Assembly (NCBI GenBank): GCA_016708905.1
Contig: JADJEV010000004.1
Coordinates: 186,001 to 250,000, forward strand
Direction: 5' to 3'
DNA: 64,000 nucleotides
Origin: Candidatus Methylophosphatis roskildensis
GTDB lineage: Bacteria > Pseudomonadota > Gammaproteobacteria > Burkholderiales > Rhodocyclaceae
The position numbers were made by a program, and so were the translations under genes. Under the pieces are notes generated by a model that was not told where the DNA came from, ran no database searches, and worked only from the letters and a program-made list of their open reading frames with translations. Of this stretch, positions 51,996 to 60,358 are shown one piece after another; the first letter of the stretch is position 1; each line of letters begins with the position of its first letter.

Positions 51996-52625
51996 TCAGC
52001 CCTGCGCAGCCGCCAGCTCGGCGTCCCGCGCTTTCACGCGCGCGACCGCCGGCCGTGCCGCGATGCGCTCGACATAGGCCTGGATAAGCGGCAGCGGCGG
52101 CACCAACTGGAACGCGGTGGTCCAGGCGAGTGCCGTGCCCCACAGCACATCGGCCGCGCTGAAGCTATCGCCGAGCAGGTAGGGGCCCTTCGCCAGTTGC
52201 TCGGTCAGGGTGCTCAGCATCATGTCATAGTCGCCATAGGGCGAGGTGGACATCGCGGCAGCCTCGCGCTGCATCGAGCGGTCGATCACCGCCGGCTCGA
52301 AGCACGAGCCGTAGAACACCATCCAGCGCAGGTAGGGCCCGCGCAGCGGATCGCCGATCGGCGGTGCGAGTCCCGCGTCGGGAAACTGATCGGCCAGGTA
52401 GATGAACACTGCCGGCTGTTCGGTGATCAGCGCGCCGTCGTGCACCAGCGCTGGCACCTTGCCCATCGGGTTGATCGCCAGATAGGCCGGCTGGCGCTGC
52501 TCGCCGGCCTTCATGTCGAGCACTTTCAGCTCGAACGGCGCACCGAGTTCCTCGAGCAGGATCAGCGCCGCGGTCGAGCGCGTGTTGGGCGAGTGGTAGA
52601 ACGTGAGTCTCGATTCCGTAGTCAT
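51996..52625 (-). CDS. Glutathione S-transferase family protein
   Basis: This 209-residue protein has the thioredoxin-like N-terminal domain (LTFYHSPNTRSTAALILLEE, then NPMGKVPALVHDGALITEQPA with the cis-Pro and the glutathione-contact Glu) and an alpha-helical C-terminal domain (GDSFSAADVLWGTALAW). It should bind glutathione; the substrate is unknown. ATG 52625 follows GGGAG. It is divergent from nfeD. Confidence 0.93.
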   Translation of the reverse strand: MTTESRLTFYHSPNTRSTAALILLEELGAPFELKVLDMKAGEQRQPAYLAINPMGKVPALVHDGALITEQPAVFIYLADQFPDAGLAPPIGDPLRGPYLRWMVFYGSCFEPAVIDRSMQREAAAMSTSPYGDYDMMLSTLTEQLAKGPYLLGDSFSAADVLWGTALAWTTAFQLVPPLPLIQAYVERIAARPAVARVKARDAELAAAQG

Positions 52626-52810
52626 CGTTGCTCCCGAGGCAGACGTGGAATGGGGAAGGTCAGGAACGAATTCTGCGCTTGGGAATCCCATTGTGAAAGG
52701 CGCTGCGCGCCTGCGCGCGGCTGTCGGCCGACTCGCGCTCTGCGTCGACTCGCCGGGCCCGCAGGATGCGAGTATGGTGTTGCTACACGCTTTCGTCGCA
52801 GGAGGCAGAG

Positions 52811-54310
52811 GTGGCGGTAACGCTGTGGTGGGGCGCGACCCACCGTCCATTGCATTGTCATAGCCGGGCCGGCTTTGCGGCACCGGCCGGGTTGCTTGCG
52901 CTGTTGTGGCTGGCGCTGTGGCCGCTGTTCGGCAGCCAGACCGCATATGCCGCGCCGGTGCTGGTGTTGCCGGTGCAGGACGCCATCGGTCCGGCCAGTG
53001 CCGACCACATCGTGCGCGCCATTCACCGCGCCGAGGAGGCCGGGACGCCCCTGGTGATTCTGCAACTCGACACGCCGGGCGGACTGGACAGTTCGATGCG
53101 CCAGATCATCCAGGCCATTCTCGCCTCGCGCGTGCCGGTGGCGACCTACGTCAGCCCGCAGGGGGCGCGGGCCGCCAGTGCGGGCACCTACATCCTCTAT
53201 GCCAGCCACATCGCCGCGATGGCGCCAGCCACCACGCTGGGGGCGGCCACCCCGGTGGCGATCGGGCTGCCTGGGATCAAGCCGGGGAGCGAGGCGCCCG
53301 AGCGCGGCGAATCCGAACCCGGCAAGCCCGCGCGCGACGGGTCGAAGCCGTCCGCCGCCAAGCCCGAGTCCGCCGCCAAACCGGCGTCCGGCCCGGCCGA
53401 CGCGATGACCGCCAAGCGCGTGCATGACGCCGCCGCGTTCATCCGCGGGCTGGCGCAGCAGCATGGCCGCAATGCCGTGTGGGCCGAGCGTGCGGTGCGC
53501 GAGGCGGTCAGCCTGACCGCCGCCGAGGCGCTGCGCGAGAAGGTGGTCGATATCGTCGCCGCCGACATTCCCGACCTGCTGGCGCAGATCGACGGCCGCA
53601 CCGTGCGCATGGCCGAGGGCGAGCTGAAGCTGGCCACCCGCGGCCTGCCCAGCGAGACCCTGCTGCCAGACTGGCGCCACCGCCTGCTGTCGGTGATCGC
53701 CAACCCGAGCTTCGCGCTGATCCTGATGATGGTCGGCATCTACGGGCTGATCTTCGAGTTCTCGTCGCCGGGTTTCGGCGTGCCCGGCGTGGTGGGTGCC
53801 ATCTGTCTGCTGCTGGCGCTGTTCGCGCTGCAGATGCTGCCGGTCAACTACGCCGCGCTGGGGCTGATCCTACTCGGCATGGCGCTGCTGGGCGCAGAGC
53901 TGCTGACGCCGAGCTTCGGTGTGCTCGGGGTGGGCGGCGTGGTGGCCTTCATCGCCGGCGGCATTCTGCTGTTCGACCGCGACGTGCCGGGCCTGGGCAT
54001 TCCGCTGCCGCTGATCTTCGGCCTGGCGGCGAGTTCCGCGGCGCTGGTGATGCTGGGCGGGGGCATGGCGATGCGCGCGCGCCGCGCGCCGGTGGTCAGC
54101 GGCCGCGAGGAAATGCTCGGTGCGCAAGGCCAGGTGCTGGAAGTCGAGGGCGGTGAGGCCTGGGCGCAGGTGCGCGGCGAACGCTGGGCGGTGGTCAGCG
54201 AGTTGCCGCTGGCGACTGGCCAGCGCGTGCGCGTCACCGGCATCCGCGGCCTGACCCTGCAGGTACAGCCCGAACCCGATCGATCCGCTTCGCATGGAGG
54301 GAATTCATGA
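52811..54310 (+). CDS. NfeD-type membrane serine protease (ClpP-class)
   Basis: This 499-residue protein has a signal-anchor (about residues 22-48), a ClpP-like protease domain, then four or so membrane helices and a C-terminal OB-fold NfeD domain. Catalytic candidates are the Ser in ARAASAGTYIL and the Lys in MTAKRVHDAAAF, following the PH1510 prototype. An Ala/Pro/Lys-rich insert of about 47 residues lies between them. The start is GTG 52811 with AGGAGG 5 bases upstream. Its stop overlaps the slipin start by 4 bp, the usual NfeD-stomatin operon. Confidence 0.9.
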   Translation: MAVTLWWGATHRPLHCHSRAGFAAPAGLLALLWLALWPLFGSQTAYAAPVLVLPVQDAIGPASADHIVRAIHRAEEAGTPLVILQLDTPGGLDSSMRQIIQAILASRVPVATYVSPQGARAASAGTYILYASHIAAMAPATTLGAATPVAIGLPGIKPGSEAPERGESEPGKPARDGSKPSAAKPESAAKPASGPADAMTAKRVHDAAAFIRGLAQQHGRNAVWAERAVREAVSLTAAEALREKVVDIVAADIPDLLAQIDGRTVRMAEGELKLATRGLPSETLLPDWRHRLLSVIANPSFALILMMVGIYGLIFEFSSPGFGVPGVVGAICLLLALFALQMLPVNYAALGLILLGMALLGAELLTPSFGVLGVGGVVAFIAGGILLFDRDVPGLGIPLPLIFGLAASSAALVMLGGGMAMRARRAPVVSGREEMLGAQGQVLEVEGGEAWAQVRGERWAVVSELPLATGQRVRVTGIRGLTLQVQPEPDRSASHGGNS

Positions 54311-55095
54311 TGTTCGATTTCAACATCGGCCTCGCCGGCGTGCTGCTGCCGCTGTTCATCGTGCTGCTGGTCAGCTCGCTGCGCATCCTGCGCGAATACC
54401 AGCGCGGCGTGGTGTTCCAGCTCGGTCGCTTCTGGAAGGTCAAGGGGCCGGGCCTGGTGATCGTGGTTCCGGGCATCCAGCAGATGGTACGCGTCGACCT
54501 GCGTGTGGTGACGATGGACGTCGAGCCGCAGGACGTGATCTCGCGCGACAACGTCTCGGTCAAGGTCAATGCGGTGGTGTTCTTCCGCGTCGTGGACCCG
54601 CAGAAGGCCATCATCAATGTCGAGAATTACCTGATGGCCACCAGCCAGCTCGCCCAGACCACGCTGCGCGTGGTGCTCGGCAAGCACGAACTCGACGAGA
54701 TGCTGGCCGAGCGCGAGCGGCTCAATATCGACGTGCAGCGCATTCTCGACGCGCAGACCGACGGCTGGGGCATCAAGGTCACCAATGTCGAGATCAAGCA
54801 TATCGACCTGAACGAATCGATGATCCGCGCGATCGCGCGTCAGGCCGAGGCCGAGCGCGAGCGGCGCGCCAAGGTCATCCACGCCGACGGCGAGAAGCAG
54901 GCCGCCGCCGCACTGCTCGAAGCCGCGCAGATGCTGGCGCGCCAGCCCGAGGCGATGCAGTTGCGCTACCTGCAGACCATGACCCAGGTGGCCGGCGATC
55001 GCGCCTCGACTATCGTGCTGCCGCTGCCGATGGATCTGCTCGCCTCGCTCGGCCAGCGCTTGCCTGTCGCGCCGAAGAAAGACGGCGGTTCCTGA
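54307..55095 (+). CDS. Slipin/stomatin-like SPFH-domain protein
   Basis: This 262-residue membrane-scaffold protein has one N-terminal membrane segment (about residues 5-23) and the SPFH domain (LRILREYQRGVVFQLGRFWK through QTTLRVVLGKHELDEML), followed by a coiled coil (EAERERRAKVIHADGEKQAA). Slipins form rings in the inner membrane and are substrates or partners of NfeD, to which this gene is coupled by ATGA. GGAGGG precedes the start. Confidence 0.93.
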   Translation: MMFDFNIGLAGVLLPLFIVLLVSSLRILREYQRGVVFQLGRFWKVKGPGLVIVVPGIQQMVRVDLRVVTMDVEPQDVISRDNVSVKVNAVVFFRVVDPQKAIINVENYLMATSQLAQTTLRVVLGKHELDEMLAERERLNIDVQRILDAQTDGWGIKVTNVEIKHIDLNESMIRAIARQAEAERERRAKVIHADGEKQAAAALLEAAQMLARQPEAMQLRYLQTMTQVAGDRASTIVLPLPMDLLASLGQRLPVAPKKDGGS

Positions 55096-55139
55096 GCGAG
55101 TCGCGGGACGGCGCGCCGGCGGTCAGGCACGCCGGGTCA

Positions 55140-55385
55140 CTACGGTCGCGAAACATACAAGCCGACGCACAGTGCTGCGCCGGCCGCGTAGAGCAGCCAG
55201 GTCTGCGACACGAAATACGGGTAGAACATCAGCACGACGCCCAGCCATTTGGTGGTTGCGGCCTCGGTCTTCCTGCCGCAGCGCCAGGCGGCAAAACCGA
55301 TCACCCCGAACAGGATGGCCCCGAAAATATAGGCCGGGCTCGGCAGGGTGAAACCCGTCGATTCGAGCAGCTTGAGTTCGTCCAT
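55140..55385 (-). CDS. Small inner-membrane protein of unknown function
   Basis: This 81-residue protein has two hydrophobic segments (about residues 18-34 and 45-77) separated by a Lys/Thr-rich loop (RCGRKTEAATTKW). It starts MDELKLLESTGFTLPSPAYI and I recognise the type as conserved but unnamed in betaproteobacteria. It converges with the slipin gene. Confidence 0.7.
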   Translation of the reverse strand: MDELKLLESTGFTLPSPAYIFGAILFGVIGFAAWRCGRKTEAATTKWLGVVLMFYPYFVSQTWLLYAAGAALCVGLYVSRP

Positions 55386-55406
55386 GGGCCGATAGTCTCA
55401 CAGCGG

Positions 55407-55472
55407 GCGTAGGGCGCAATCGATATTGCGCCGAATGCAATCCTCCGGTGCAATGCGCTGCGCTTGTTGCAC
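55407..55472. repeat. Direct repeat flanking the caspase gene, copy 1
   Basis: This 66-bp sequence runs from GCGTAGGGCGCAATCGATAT to TTGTTGCAC. It recurs at 58844-58909 with about four mismatches, in the same orientation. It contains the hairpin pieces GGCGCAAT/ATTGCGCC and GGTGCAA/TTGTTGCAC with the loop TGCGCTGCGCT. Confidence 0.85.
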
Positions 55473-55513
55473 TCGACAGCACTGCGACGCAGCGAAATGC
55501 AAGGGGACACGCC

Positions 55514-55642
55514 ATGGTCATTACAGCCTCGGGCACCTTGTCCGATGCAGAACGACAGCCGTTTCTCGGCGTCGCCTCTCGATGCCCGGTGCACAAACTG
55601 ATGGCCCAGGTCAGGCTGGAGATCGTGACTGCCTGGAAGTAG
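55514..55642 (+). pseudogene. Remnant of an OsmC-family gene (C-terminal part)
   Basis: The frame reads VITASGTLSDAERQPFLGVA then SRCPVHKLMAQVRLEIVTAW, 42 residues in all. That matches the C-terminal end of OsmC-type peroxiredoxins, where the second redox cysteine lies in the CPVH motif. The N-terminal two thirds and the first cysteine are missing; the upstream sequence is the direct repeat, which marks the break. An intact small gene is unlikely. Confidence 0.6.
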
Positions 55643-55776
55643 CCAGTGTCGCACCGACCTTCGCCCATGTCAGGATGGGACGGGCCATGTGCCCGACATG
55701 CACATGTGATAGGCTGGACGTCGTGTCGGGAGCGCTGCGCACTCGATCCGGGGCGGCATGTTCGGGAGGTGTCGTA

Positions 55777-58700
55777 ATGTGTGACTGGAAGCCCTTTCGT
55801 CGTCTGCTGGCCGTGGCACTGGTTTGCGCCGCGCAGGCGCTGGCAGGCGCTTCCACGGCATACGGCCAGCGGCTCTCCGCGGAACCCGTATTCGTTCTGA
55901 ATGCGCCGTTCCATACGGGGTTCGTGCTGCACCTGGCGGTGACGCCGGATCAGCGTCAGGTCATCACCGCAGGATTAGACAAGACCATCCGGATCTGGGA
56001 CGCGCTGACCGGTCAGCTTCTGCGGCGTTACTTCCTGCCGCTGCGCGATGCCGGCGACGGCAGGATCAACGCACTGAGCTTGTCGCCGGACGGCGAGCGC
56101 CTGGCCGTGGCCGGCGGGCTGTTCGGTTTCGGTGAGGGCAAGGCGGTCGTCGTCGTGTCGCTGGCCGACGGTCGCATACTCCATAGCCTGAGCGGGTTCA
56201 AGCAGAGTCCGAGGACGGTGAGCTGGTCGAAGAACGGCGGTCTGCTGGCTGTCGGCATGGACGGCCGCGAAGGGCCGAGCCGAATCCATGTGTTCGAGAC
56301 CGCGACCTGGAAGCGGGTGTTCGATGACCGGGACGTGATCGGACGCGTCGATGCCATCGAATTCCGCGGTGATGGCGTGTTCTTCGCCACCACCAACAAC
56401 GGCCGCATCGACAGCGAAGTGTTTCTGTACCGCCCGGTGGAGACGTCGTACACGCGGGTGGCGCGGAAATCCCTCGGTCGAAAAAGCGCGTTTCGTGCTG
56501 CGTGGGCCACCGACGAGACACATCTTTATGTCGGCGGTCACAGTCGCCTCGGGGGCGACGATCTGTCGGTATTGGCGTGGCCCGACAGTGGTGGCCGGCC
56601 GCCTGCGGCCGAAGGCTTCAGCGTGATGCGCGAATCGCCCGAGGGCGGGCGCGTCTATGCGGCGTTCCGGGGCAGGACGGCCGACTCGGGCAAGCTGCGG
56701 CGGTATGGCGACTGGAGTCTGCGGGCGTACGATGAAATCGTCGTTGCCGACGGACGGGTGACGGATCTCGCCGTATTGCGTGGCGGCCAGGTCGTCTACG
56801 TATCGCAGGACGGGGCCGTGGCGGCGATCGGACCCGATTTCAAGCCGTTGTGGCGGCACGCCGCACCAACGCCGTGGCTCCGCGGCGCGCCGCAGCGGAT
56901 GAAGCTCTCCGGCGACGAGCGCTGGATCACGCTGCCGCTGCCGTCGGATGCGAAAGACAGCGAGATTGCCTTCAACCTTTACGAGCCGCGGTTCGAGCGC
57001 CCCTCCAACGTCGCGCAGACCTGGCGCGAACCGCTCACTGCCCGGCCGGGCGTTCAACTCCGGCATTGGCAGGGCAGCTTCCGCGGCACCGTCAATGGAA
57101 ACGATCTGCCGCGCATTCACGGTCGGGAGATGGCGCTGTCGGCTACGGTGCATTCGAGCGAACCCGCGCTGCTGTATGGTTCCAGCAGCGGGCGTCTGCG
57201 CAAGGTCTCGGCGGAGGGAAAGCTGATCTGGGCCCGCGCGCTGGCAGCCGAGGTGACCGCAGTGCAGCTGCTGGAACCGGCCGGGCTCGTCGTGGCAGCC
57301 AGCGAAGACGGCTTCCTGCGGGTGATCCGCTGGGCGGATGGCGTGACGGTGATGAGTTATTACCTGCAGCCGGGCGAGCGCAAGTGGATCGCGGTGTCAA
57401 ACGGCGGCTACTACGAATCCGGTGTCGGCGCAGAGGATCTGGCGGGCTGGATCGTCAACCGCGATGCCAGCCAGATGGCAGATTTTTACCCCCTGTCGCG
57501 CTTTCGCGAGCGTCTGCTGCTGCCCGGGGTGGTGAACAGTGCGCTGGAAGCCCGCGACGGCACCCAGGGCGTCGAGCGCGCACTCGAAGCACGGGCCGCG
57601 GCCACGACCGGGAAGCGGCCGGATTCCGGCGCGCGGATCGACGCGATGCGTCAGGCCCAGTCGGCCCAGCGTGCCGAGTCCACCCTCACCGAGCGCCGCG
57701 AAACTGCTGGTGGCGACGAAGCCGAAGCGGTCGACGATGCGCCGGCGTTCCAGCCGCTCGGGCCAGCGGCGGATCAGTTGCCGCCGGCGATCGACGTGAT
57801 CAGCCCGGGACTCACGGCCACCGTCAGCGAACCCAGACTCACCCTGAAGCTGCGCCTGCGTACGCCCGCCGCCGACCCCGTCACGGCGATCACGACCCGC
57901 GTGATGTCGTCAACGCAAGTGACACGGGGCCTGCCGGCCACGCCGGTCGGCGCCGAGCAGACCCTGATCGTCGACCTGCCGCCCGAGGACGCGATGGTGC
58001 AGATCGTGGCGACCAACCGCTGGGGCAGTTCGGTTCCGGTGGTCGTGCGGGTGCGCTATGCGGGCAAATCCGCGGCGGCGGCACAGGGCCGGCGCGTGCT
58101 GCATCTGCTTGCGATCGGGGTTTCCGACTATGACAACCCCAGGTACCGGCTCGGACTAGCCGCCAAGGACGCGCGGGACTTCGGCCGCCTGCTCGAGGGC
58201 CAGCGCGGCGGGCTCTATGACACGGTCGAGGCGACCGTGCTCACCGACAAGGCAGCGGGCAAGGCTGCGGTCGAGAAGGCGCTGGCCGACCTGCGCGACA
58301 AGGTCGGGCCGCGGGACACCACCTTCGTTTTCCTCGCCGGGCACGGGATCAATGACGAGGCCGGCGAATACCTGTACCTGCCGAAGGAAGCCGACCTCTC
58401 ACGACTCCGGGACACCGGCATATCGTTTCGTCTGCTGCGCGAGATTCTGGCCAGTCTGCCCGGGCGTACCCTGCTGTTCGTGGATACCTGCCACGCCGGC
58501 AATGCGCTGGGCAACCTGCGGGCCGGGCTGTCGCGGGACAACACGTCGGCCATCAACGGCCTGGCCAGCGCGGAGAACAACATCATCGTTTTCGCCTCAT
58601 CCACCGGCGCGCAGGAATCGGTCGAAGATGCCACCTGGGGCAACGGGGCGTTCACCAAGGCGCTGGTCGAGGGCCTGCGCGGGTCGGCCGACTTCAACAA

Positions 58701-58839
58701 GCGCGGCCGCGTTACCTACAAGCAGCTCGATGCCTACGTGGCGGATCGGGTGGAGGAACTCACCAGGGGCCGGCAGACGCCGGTGACACCGGTGCTCGTC
58801 ACGGTACCGGACTTCGTGCTGGCAGAGACCGGACGCTGA
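55777..58839 (+). CDS. Exported WD40-repeat caspase-family (peptidase C14) protein
   Basis: This 1020-residue protein has a signal peptide (about residues 1-30, ending STAYG), a beta-propeller region with WD40-like blades (VITAGLDKTIRIWDALTG near residue 65, and others to about residue 560), an Ala/Glu-rich linker (about residues 590-660), an Ig-like stretch, and a C-terminal caspase-like domain from about residue 770 (LHLLAIGVSDYDN). The catalytic dyad is His in FLAGHGIND (near residue 856) and Cys in LFVDTCHAGNALG (near residue 904). It should be a periplasmic or surface protease with Arg/Lys-type or other specificity unknown. It is flanked by near-identical direct repeats. The start ATG follows GGGAGGT. 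Confidence 0.9.
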   Translation: MCDWKPFRRLLAVALVCAAQALAGASTAYGQRLSAEPVFVLNAPFHTGFVLHLAVTPDQRQVITAGLDKTIRIWDALTGQLLRRYFLPLRDAGDGRINALSLSPDGERLAVAGGLFGFGEGKAVVVVSLADGRILHSLSGFKQSPRTVSWSKNGGLLAVGMDGREGPSRIHVFETATWKRVFDDRDVIGRVDAIEFRGDGVFFATTNNGRIDSEVFLYRPVETSYTRVARKSLGRKSAFRAAWATDETHLYVGGHSRLGGDDLSVLAWPDSGGRPPAAEGFSVMRESPEGGRVYAAFRGRTADSGKLRRYGDWSLRAYDEIVVADGRVTDLAVLRGGQVVYVSQDGAVAAIGPDFKPLWRHAAPTPWLRGAPQRMKLSGDERWITLPLPSDAKDSEIAFNLYEPRFERPSNVAQTWREPLTARPGVQLRHWQGSFRGTVNGNDLPRIHGREMALSATVHSSEPALLYGSSSGRLRKVSAEGKLIWARALAAEVTAVQLLEPAGLVVAASEDGFLRVIRWADGVTVMSYYLQPGERKWIAVSNGGYYESGVGAEDLAGWIVNRDASQMADFYPLSRFRERLLLPGVVNSALEARDGTQGVERALEARAAATTGKRPDSGARIDAMRQAQSAQRAESTLTERRETAGGDEAEAVDDAPAFQPLGPAADQLPPAIDVISPGLTATVSEPRLTLKLRLRTPAADPVTAITTRVMSSTQVTRGLPATPVGAEQTLIVDLPPEDAMVQIVATNRWGSSVPVVVRVRYAGKSAAAAQGRRVLHLLAIGVSDYDNPRYRLGLAAKDARDFGRLLEGQRGGLYDTVEATVLTDKAAGKAAVEKALADLRDKVGPRDTTFVFLAGHGINDEAGEYLYLPKEADLSRLRDTGISFRLLREILASLPGRTLLFVDTCHAGNALGNLRAGLSRDNTSAINGLASAENNIIVFASSTGAQESVEDATWGNGAFTKALVEGLRGSADFNKRGRVTYKQLDAYVADRVEELTRGRQTPVTPVLVTVPDFVLAETGR

Positions 58840-58843
58840 GCGA

Positions 58844-58916
58844 GCGTAGGGCGCAATCGATATTGCGCCGAATTCGATCACCCGGTGCAATGCGCTGCGC
58901 TTGTTGCACCCTACGG
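58844..58916. repeat. Direct repeat flanking the caspase gene, copy 2
   Basis: The first 66 bases match 55407-55472 with about four differences, and this copy extends to CCCTACG, so its outer ends are CGTAGGG and CCCTACG, inverted to each other. It begins 5 bases after the caspase stop. Confidence 0.85.
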
Positions 58917-58954
58917 CTCTCACCCCCTCGATCCGCTTTGGTACGAACTCCAGT

Positions 58955-58968
58955 TTGATCCAGGTCAG
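58955..58968 (+). promoter_or_regulatory. FNR-like box upstream of the DUF4124 gene
   Basis: TTGATCCAGGTCAG differs in one base from the box before the cytochrome gene (TTGATCCATGTCAG) and resembles the FNR consensus TTGAT-N4-ATCAA. It lies 55 bp before the GTG start at 59024. Confidence 0.4.
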
Positions 58969-59023
58969 ATGCCACTAGGATCGGTCGTGCGAAGATCGTC
59001 ACCAGAGTGCGCAGAGGTTCGCC

Positions 59024-59689
59024 GTGAGAGTGCGTTCGAACGTGGTGGTGGTCGGCTTCTTCTTGTTCGCCGCGCTGGTTTGGCCGTCACCGGCGGGCGG
59101 CGAGATCTACAAATGGGTCGATGAACGCGGTGTCACACACTATTCGGAATCCGCACCTTCTCCCGGCACCCGGTCTTCGACGGTTCGAGTGCCGGAGCGC
59201 AGCCCGTCGGAGGACGCAGCTTTCCGCGAACAGGCGCAGCAGCGGATCGACGAGGCCAATCGGCGCCGCATCGATCGCAAGCGCGAACTCGATCTGCAGC
59301 GCGGGCGCGAAGAAACTGCCCAACGCTCTGTCGCCGCCCGCGTAGCACGCTGTGCGTTCGCACGGAGGCAGCTCGCCACCCTGAAGCTCGGCAGGGCGGT
59401 CTACCAGCGAGACGAGAAGGGCGAGCGCCGCTATCTCCATGATTCGGAGTTCGACGCCGAAATCTTGCGCTACCAGAAGGAGCTATCTGACTTCTGTGAT
59501 GGCACAAGTGACGGCGCCCCGGCCGACGATGCGACGAGCCCCACACGGATTCCGATAGACCGCGGCGAATTGTGCACTCGGGCGCACGAGACCTTGCGTG
59601 AGTTGGAGACGAGTGGCCGACACATGCCGGCGTGGGAGATCGAAGCGGCCCGCGAAAGGGCGCGCCAGGCCTGCGGCGAGTCAGACTGA
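59024..59689 (+). CDS. Exported DUF4124-domain protein
   Basis: This 221-residue protein has a signal peptide (about residues 1-26) and then the DUF4124 motif GEIYKWVDERGVTHYSESAP. A long charged helix (QRIDEANRRRIDRKRELDLQ) and a Cys-containing C-terminal part follow. DUF4124 proteins are periplasmic and uncharacterised. Start is GTG with AGAGG upstream. It lies 114 bp after the second direct repeat. Confidence 0.8.
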   Translation: MRVRSNVVVVGFFLFAALVWPSPAGGEIYKWVDERGVTHYSESAPSPGTRSSTVRVPERSPSEDAAFREQAQQRIDEANRRRIDRKRELDLQRGREETAQRSVAARVARCAFARRQLATLKLGRAVYQRDEKGERRYLHDSEFDAEILRYQKELSDFCDGTSDGAPADDATSPTRIPIDRGELCTRAHETLRELETSGRHMPAWEIEAARERARQACGESD

Positions 59690-59737
59690 GCGGATTCCGT
59701 CAGTTTGGATGCACCGCTTCGAGCCCGGCGGGCGGTT

Positions 59738-59944
59738 TCAACGCGCGGTTGTTGTCGGCGCAGAGCCGACGCACTCGCAATTGGCGCCCAGGTTCAGGCG
59801 GCCGCCGCCATTGAATCTCAGTTGCCCGCTGGTTGCGCCTTTGGCGCGGCACGCCGCATCGCAATCGGCGGAACGGCTATGCCAGGTGATGCCGATAAAG
59901 ACCAGCGCAACAATTGCCAGCAAGCCGAATAGCCAACGGATCAT
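59738..59944 (-). CDS. Small membrane-anchored cysteine-rich protein
   Basis: This 68-residue protein has one N-terminal membrane helix (about residues 4-20), then a periplasm-facing tail with four cysteines (CDAACRAKG and NCECVGS) and a Gly/Asn-rich middle. I do not recognise the family. The start is chosen at ATG 59944, directly before the helix; the longer frame has no coding character. No clear ribosome-binding site is seen. It converges on the DUF4124 gene, 48 bp between stops. Confidence 0.5.
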   Translation of the reverse strand: MIRWLFGLLAIVALVFIGITWHSRSADCDAACRAKGATSGQLRFNGGGRLNLGANCECVGSAPTTTAR

Positions 59945-60358
59945 TTGCGTTCGGCGTCGGTGGTCGGCGTGGTCGGGCGCATCGGATACCTTGTTCTGCG
60001 GGCGAGGCTGCGCGGACAGGGTGCGGCAAAAGCCGTAAAAGCGTAATGGCCGGAGAGCCGCATGCAATGGACCTCGCAGCGATGGCAGGTCTGAGTGCTG
60101 CACCAGCGCTTGCTCGTGGATTCATACCGTTGTAGAACGCCATTCCATGCGGGTTGCAGGGCGGGGGCGAATAAGCTGCATGGCCAGCACCCCGCGGTCC
60201 GGGCAGGCCGCGGGTAACGCCGAATCCGTGCTGCCCGATCTGGGGCACAATTGCCTGCACCAAACGGCTGGAGCGCAACTTGCGTAGCTTGCGCTTACCG
60301 GTCGGCCGATCCGACAGATTGGCGGGATGACCCGGCCGGCCGGATCGCGGGGAAGAGG
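59945..60358. other. 414-bp gap before the sensor kinase gene
   Basis: It contains the second REPIN-like element (60057-60153). The rest shows no plausible gene. The promoter of the kinase gene should lie in its last 200 bp, but I cannot identify convincing -35 and -10 boxes. Confidence 0.6.
60057..60153. repeat. REPIN-like 97-bp inverted repeat element, copy 2
   Basis: The ends CCGCATGCAATGG (60058-60070) and CCATTCCATGCGG (60140-60152) are inverted with one mismatch. Total length equals that of the copy at 17217-17313, and the right end CGCCATTCCATGCGGGTT is shared exactly. The interiors differ. Confidence 0.75.

Larger units (their letters stand above)
55386..55776. other. 391-bp gap before the caspase gene
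   Basis: This gap holds the first direct-repeat copy (55407-55472), the OsmC-like remnant (55514-55642) and about 130 bp with no recognisable gene. The last part has a Shine-Dalgarno GGGAGGT before the caspase start at 55777. I see no clear promoter. Confidence 0.6.

Noticed and set aside
55123..55932. 269-residue minus-strand frame between slipin and caspase genes
   Set aside because: It overlaps the small membrane protein, the repeat and the OsmC remnant in other frames, has no domain and no start signal.
59598..60038. 146-residue plus-strand frame opposite the small cysteine-rich gene
   Set aside because: No family match, no signal peptide or start signal; the opposite strand has a clear membrane helix and patterned cysteines.
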